A DNA stretch of 44,083 nt from Clostridia bacterium (lineage in GTDB: Bacteria; Bacillota; Clostridia; UMGS1883; UMGS1540), in NCBI GenBank assembly GCA_017450025.1, contig JAFSYJ010000021.1, forward strand, positions 1 through 44,083, read 5' to 3'. Position numbers and translations under genes: made by a program. Shown piece after piece: positions 42,421 to 44,083 of the stretch. The notes beneath the pieces were generated by a model, which worked only from the letters and a program-made list of their open reading frames with translations, made no database searches and was not told the DNA's origin. Position 1 is the first letter of the stretch, and each line of letters opens with the position of its first letter.

Positions 42421-42483
42421 TTAAATGCTGCGATCCATCGCGTGCCTAAAGAAGAAAAAGTTTTTAGTTGAATATTTATTCAT
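42421..42483 (-). CDS. pheL: Phenylalanine leader peptide
   Basis: A 20-codon ORF begins with ATG at 42483, behind CAAGGTGA (a ribosome binding site five bases upstream of the ATG), and ends at TAA 42421. The peptide starts MNKYSTKN, continues with four Phe in a row (TTT TTC TTC TTT), and ends RHAMDRSI. It lies between a consensus promoter and an intrinsic terminator in front of pheA, the arrangement of E. coli pheL. Low charged tRNA-Phe would stall the ribosome at the Phe run and favour an antiterminator. A candidate is TGGAT-(C)-GC near the end of the leader ORF pairing with GCATCCA in the terminator's left arm. Pairing was judged by eye. Confidence 0.88.
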   Translation of the reverse strand: MNKYSTKNFFFFRHAMDRSI

Positions 42484-42501
42484 TTTAATCACCTTGGTAT
42501 A

Positions 42502-42530
42502 ATTATACACTTGACTAAAGTGTTTGTCAA
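42502..42530 (-). promoter_or_regulatory. Promoter of the pheL-pheA-aro operon
   Basis: Perfect consensus on the minus strand: TTGACA (42530-42525), 17 bases, TATAAT (42507-42502). The spacer includes an inverted repeat ACACTT-N5-AAGTGT (42507-42523), and CTTGAC/GTCAAG (42510-42531) forms another across the -35 element; either might be an operator. Confidence 0.88.
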
Positions 42531-42555
42531 GAATTTTTTTATAAAAATAATTTGT

Positions 42556-43635
42556 TTAATAGCTGCCGCTTATGATGCCACCGCCGACGACCACATCGCC
42601 GTCATACATTACGACCGACTGTCCGCGCGTTATGGCGCGTTGGGGAGTGTCAAATACCGCTGTAATCATATCATCACCTGTTTGTGTAACAGTTGCCATT
42701 GCGCCGTTTTGACTGTACCGTACTTTAAGTTCAAGGCGCGTCGGCTTATCAAGGCGCGGAACGGAGATCAAGTTTATATTTGAAGCCGTAAGCGTGGTAG
42801 AATACAAATCTTCTTCCTTGCCCAAAGTTACGGCATTATGTTCGGGGTCAATACGGCATACATACAAACGCCCGTCAGACGAAATGCCGAGCCCTCTGCG
42901 CTGACCGAGCGTGTAGTGAATTATACCGCGGTGCTTTCCGATAAGGTTGCCTTCGGTATCAATAAAATTGCCTTCGGGGTATTTTTTGCCCCTGTATTTT
43001 TCAATAAATTCCGCATATTTTCCGTCAGGAACAAAGCAAATGTCCTGACTGTCGTGCTTTTTTGCGTTTATAAATCCGTTTTCTTCAGCAATTTTGCGGA
43101 CTTCGGACTTTGTAAGTGTCCCAAGCGGAAAATAAGTATGTGCAAGCTGTTCCTGTGTAAGAGTCCAAAGGACATATGTCTGGTCTTTGCGCGGATCGTG
43201 TGATTTTTTTAAAATATACCTGTTTACTTTTTCGCTGTATTCTACGACAGCATAGTGTCCTGTTACAACATAGTTATAGTCAAGCTCTTTTGCGCGGCTA
43301 TAAAGCTTGTCAAACTTTAAATATTTGTTGCAGTCGATACACGGGTTGGGAGTTGACGCGTTTTCGTATGACTCTACAAATTTATTTATAACTGTTTCAC
43401 GGAAGCGGTCGGCAAAGTTAAACACATAGTGCGGCATACCGAGAGAATACGCAACACTGCGCGCGTCCTGAACATCGTCAAGAGAACAGCAGGTGTGCGC
43501 CTTTGAAAGGTTAATGTCCGCGTTGTCAAAAAGCTTCATAGTGATACCGATACACTCGTGACCTGAATTTTTCATAAGATAAGCCGCAACGGCAGAATCA
43601 ACGCCGCCGCTCATAGCTATAATACATTTTGACAT
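42556..43635 (-). CDS. mnmA: tRNA 2-thiouridylase MnmA
   Basis: Introduces the 2-thio group of wobble uridine 34 in tRNA-Lys, -Glu and -Gln. The start at 43635 follows GAGGTAAT; the longer frame to 43701 crosses the promoter. The 359-residue protein has the PP-loop SGGVDS at 9-14, the catalytic cysteines C102 (PNPCIDCNKYLKF) and C200 (DSQDICFV), the adenylation-linked YTLGQRRGLGI, and a C-terminal beta barrel ending RAITRGQSVVMYDGDVVVGGGII. The positions match E. coli MnmA closely. No sulfur-donor IscS/NifS gene is adjacent. It is transcribed towards the pheL promoter 25 bases beyond its end, with no obvious terminator. Confidence 0.96.
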   Translation of the reverse strand: MSKCIIAMSGGVDSAVAAYLMKNSGHECIGITMKLFDNADINLSKAHTCCSLDDVQDARSVAYSLGMPHYVFNFADRFRETVINKFVESYENASTPNPCIDCNKYLKFDKLYSRAKELDYNYVVTGHYAVVEYSEKVNRYILKKSHDPRKDQTYVLWTLTQEQLAHTYFPLGTLTKSEVRKIAEENGFINAKKHDSQDICFVPDGKYAEFIEKYRGKKYPEGNFIDTEGNLIGKHRGIIHYTLGQRRGLGISSDGRLYVCRIDPEHNAVTLGKEEDLYSTTLTASNINLISVPRLDKPTRLELKVRYSQNGAMATVTQTGDDMITAVFDTPQRAITRGQSVVMYDGDVVVGGGIISGSY

Positions 43636-43656
43636 ATTGATTACCTCTTTACAGGA

Positions 43657-43685
43657 ATAATAACATATAAAGGATAAAAAGTCAA
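43657..43685 (-). promoter_or_regulatory. Promoter of mnmA
   Basis: On the minus strand, TTGACT (43685-43680), 17 bases, TATTAT (43662-43657), 21 bases before the start codon. Confidence 0.7.
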
Positions 43686-43725
43686 TGTGTGATTGCGGCA
43701 TTGTGCAAGAATTGAAATTGAGATA

Positions 43726-43754
43726 TTGACAAAACCTGCCTTATCTGCTAAAAT
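43726..43754 (+). promoter_or_regulatory. Promoter of the tRNA-Arg gene
   Basis: TTGACA at 43726-43731, 17 bases, TAAAAT at 43749-43754, about 25 bases before the mature tRNA. Divergent from mnmA. Confidence 0.8.
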
Positions 43755-43778
43755 AGAAAAGAATTAAACAGCAAATAT

Positions 43779-43855
43779 GTTTCCGTAGCTCAGCAGGATA
43801 GAGCAACCGCCTCCTAAGCGGTAGGTCGGGCGTTCGAATCGCCCCGGGAACGCCA
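43779..43855 (+). tRNA. tRNA-Arg (anticodon CCU)
   Basis: The cloverleaf is complete. Acceptor GTTTCCG pairs with CGGGAAC (one U-G). D arm GCTC/GAGC. Anticodon stem ACCGC/GCGGT with loop CTCCTAA, so the anticodon is CCU, reading AGG. T arm GGGCG/CGCCC with loop TTCGAAT. The discriminator is G and CCA is encoded. It has a strong promoter before and a terminator after, as a single-gene unit. Confidence 0.96.
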
Positions 43856-43858
43856 CGA

Positions 43859-43899
43859 AAGAACGATAGAAATGATACGATTTCTATTGTTCTTTTTTT
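43859..43899 (+). terminator. Intrinsic terminator after tRNA-Arg
   Basis: AAGAACGATAGAAAT pairs with ATTTCTATTGTTCTT over 15 positions (one G-U), 6-base loop, then a run of T to 43899. Confidence 0.88.
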
Positions 43900-43965
43900 G
43901 GTGCCTTTAGGCGTGGAAATAAACCCCCAGTTCTACTGGGGAAAGATAAAAAGCTTTAGCATGAG

Positions 43966-44035
43966 AAAAACCTCTATGATATAATAGTAAATGGTTTGGC
44001 GACCGCATTACTAAAAAAATATCATGGAGGTTTTT
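43966..44035 (+). repeat. 17-bp inverted repeat around the transposase start region
   Basis: Bases 43966-43982 (AAAAACCTCTATGATAT) pair with 44019-44035 (ATATCATGGAGGTTTTT), with one G-U pair. The right arm contains the ribosome binding site GGAGG (44026-44030). A TATAAT at 43980-43985 within the left arm could be the element's own -10 box, so only transcripts entering from outside would form the hairpin. Confidence 0.7.
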
Positions 44036-44039
44036 AACA

Positions 44040-44083
44040 ATGTTTAAGAAAACAAGCAATGAAATAAAACATACTGCCCATTC
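44040..44083 (+). CDS. Start of a probable IS200-type (Y1) transposase, truncated by window edge
   Basis: ATG at 44040 has GGAGG nine bases upstream. Only 14 full codons are visible (MFKKTSNEIKHTAH), too few for a domain match. The guess of TnpA rests on the upstream subterminal hairpin, the sequestered ribosome binding site and the resemblance of a short N terminus rich in Asn/His before the expected YHIVW-type core. It could be another small gene. Confidence 0.5.
   Translation, partial: MFKKTSNEIKHTAH

Larger units (their letters stand above)
43901..44083 (+). mobile_element. Left end of an IS200/IS605-like insertion sequence (partial)
   Basis: Just after the tRNA terminator lies a compact palindrome, CCCCAG-TTCTA-CTGGGG (43925-43941), followed by AAAAAGCTTTAGC and, 100 bases on, a short ORF start. 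Subterminal hairpins of this sort, without terminal inverted repeats, are the ends recognised by Y1 (HUH) transposases. A small GCC-TTTA-GGC palindrome at about 43903-43912 may also belong to the end. The exact boundary and the right end are not visible; the element may instead begin a few bases to either side. Confidence 0.6.

Noticed and set aside
42332..42500. T-box riboswitch before pheA
   Set aside because: No conserved T-box sequence (the AGGGTGGNACCGCG-type element) and no room for stem I; the Phe-rich leader ORF explains the region better.

Overview
The window is a dense chromosomal segment of a low-to-mid GC Bacillota, almost certainly an anaerobic member of the Clostridia. The evidence is an IspH-ribosomal protein S1 fusion, an electron-bifurcating NfnAB pair, the [FeFe]-hydrogenase maturase HydE, a PPi-type phosphofructokinase beside an ATP-type one, a HutP-family protein, strong AGGAGG-type ribosome binding sites, and many consensus TTGACA-17-TATAAT promoters. 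I cannot name a genus. Apart from the first residues of an insertion sequence at the right edge there is no phage, plasmid or CRISPR material. The content is core metabolism and information processing.

Layout. 1-472: tail of a surface protein with copper-amine-oxidase N-domain repeats. 529-3970: glycolysis, with fba (minus) and a PPi-PFK/ATP-PFK tandem (plus). 4047-7156: peptidoglycan synthesis, with an FHA protein, a SEDS polymerase and a class B PBP. 7216-9714: rqcP-nfnA-nfnB. 9817-19928: smc-ftsY-UPF0182-cca-sir2-comFC. 20022-23972 (minus): a GT2 glycosyltransferase, an acyl-CoA synthetase and an E2-like acyltransferase. 24071-25329: infC-rpmI-rplT with a structured leader and an apparent ATA start codon. 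25394-26155: TrmH-family methylase. 26223-32237: a seven-gene run, yerC-like to cmk, plsC and ispH::rpsA. 32385-33422: hydE. 42530-33428 (minus): a nine-gene aromatic operon, pheA-aroB-aroC-aroE::aroK-aroA-aroF-paaK-thioesterase-ACT. 43635-42556 (minus): mnmA. 43779-43855: tRNA-Arg(CCU). From about 43900: left end of an IS200/IS605-like element.

The most notable item is the control region of the aromatic operon. A consensus promoter is followed by a 20-codon leader ORF with four consecutive Phe codons, then a strong intrinsic terminator placed just before pheA. This is the architecture of ribosome-mediated Phe attenuation. It appears to govern not only chorismate and phenylalanine synthesis but also a phenylacetate-CoA ligase, a hotdog thioesterase and a double-ACT protein, which suggests joint control of de novo synthesis and aryl-acid salvage. 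A second RNA-level device lies before infC: a terminator hairpin with a competing long-range helix, followed by a start codon that reads ATA. All calls are by reading the sequence; no database search was run.
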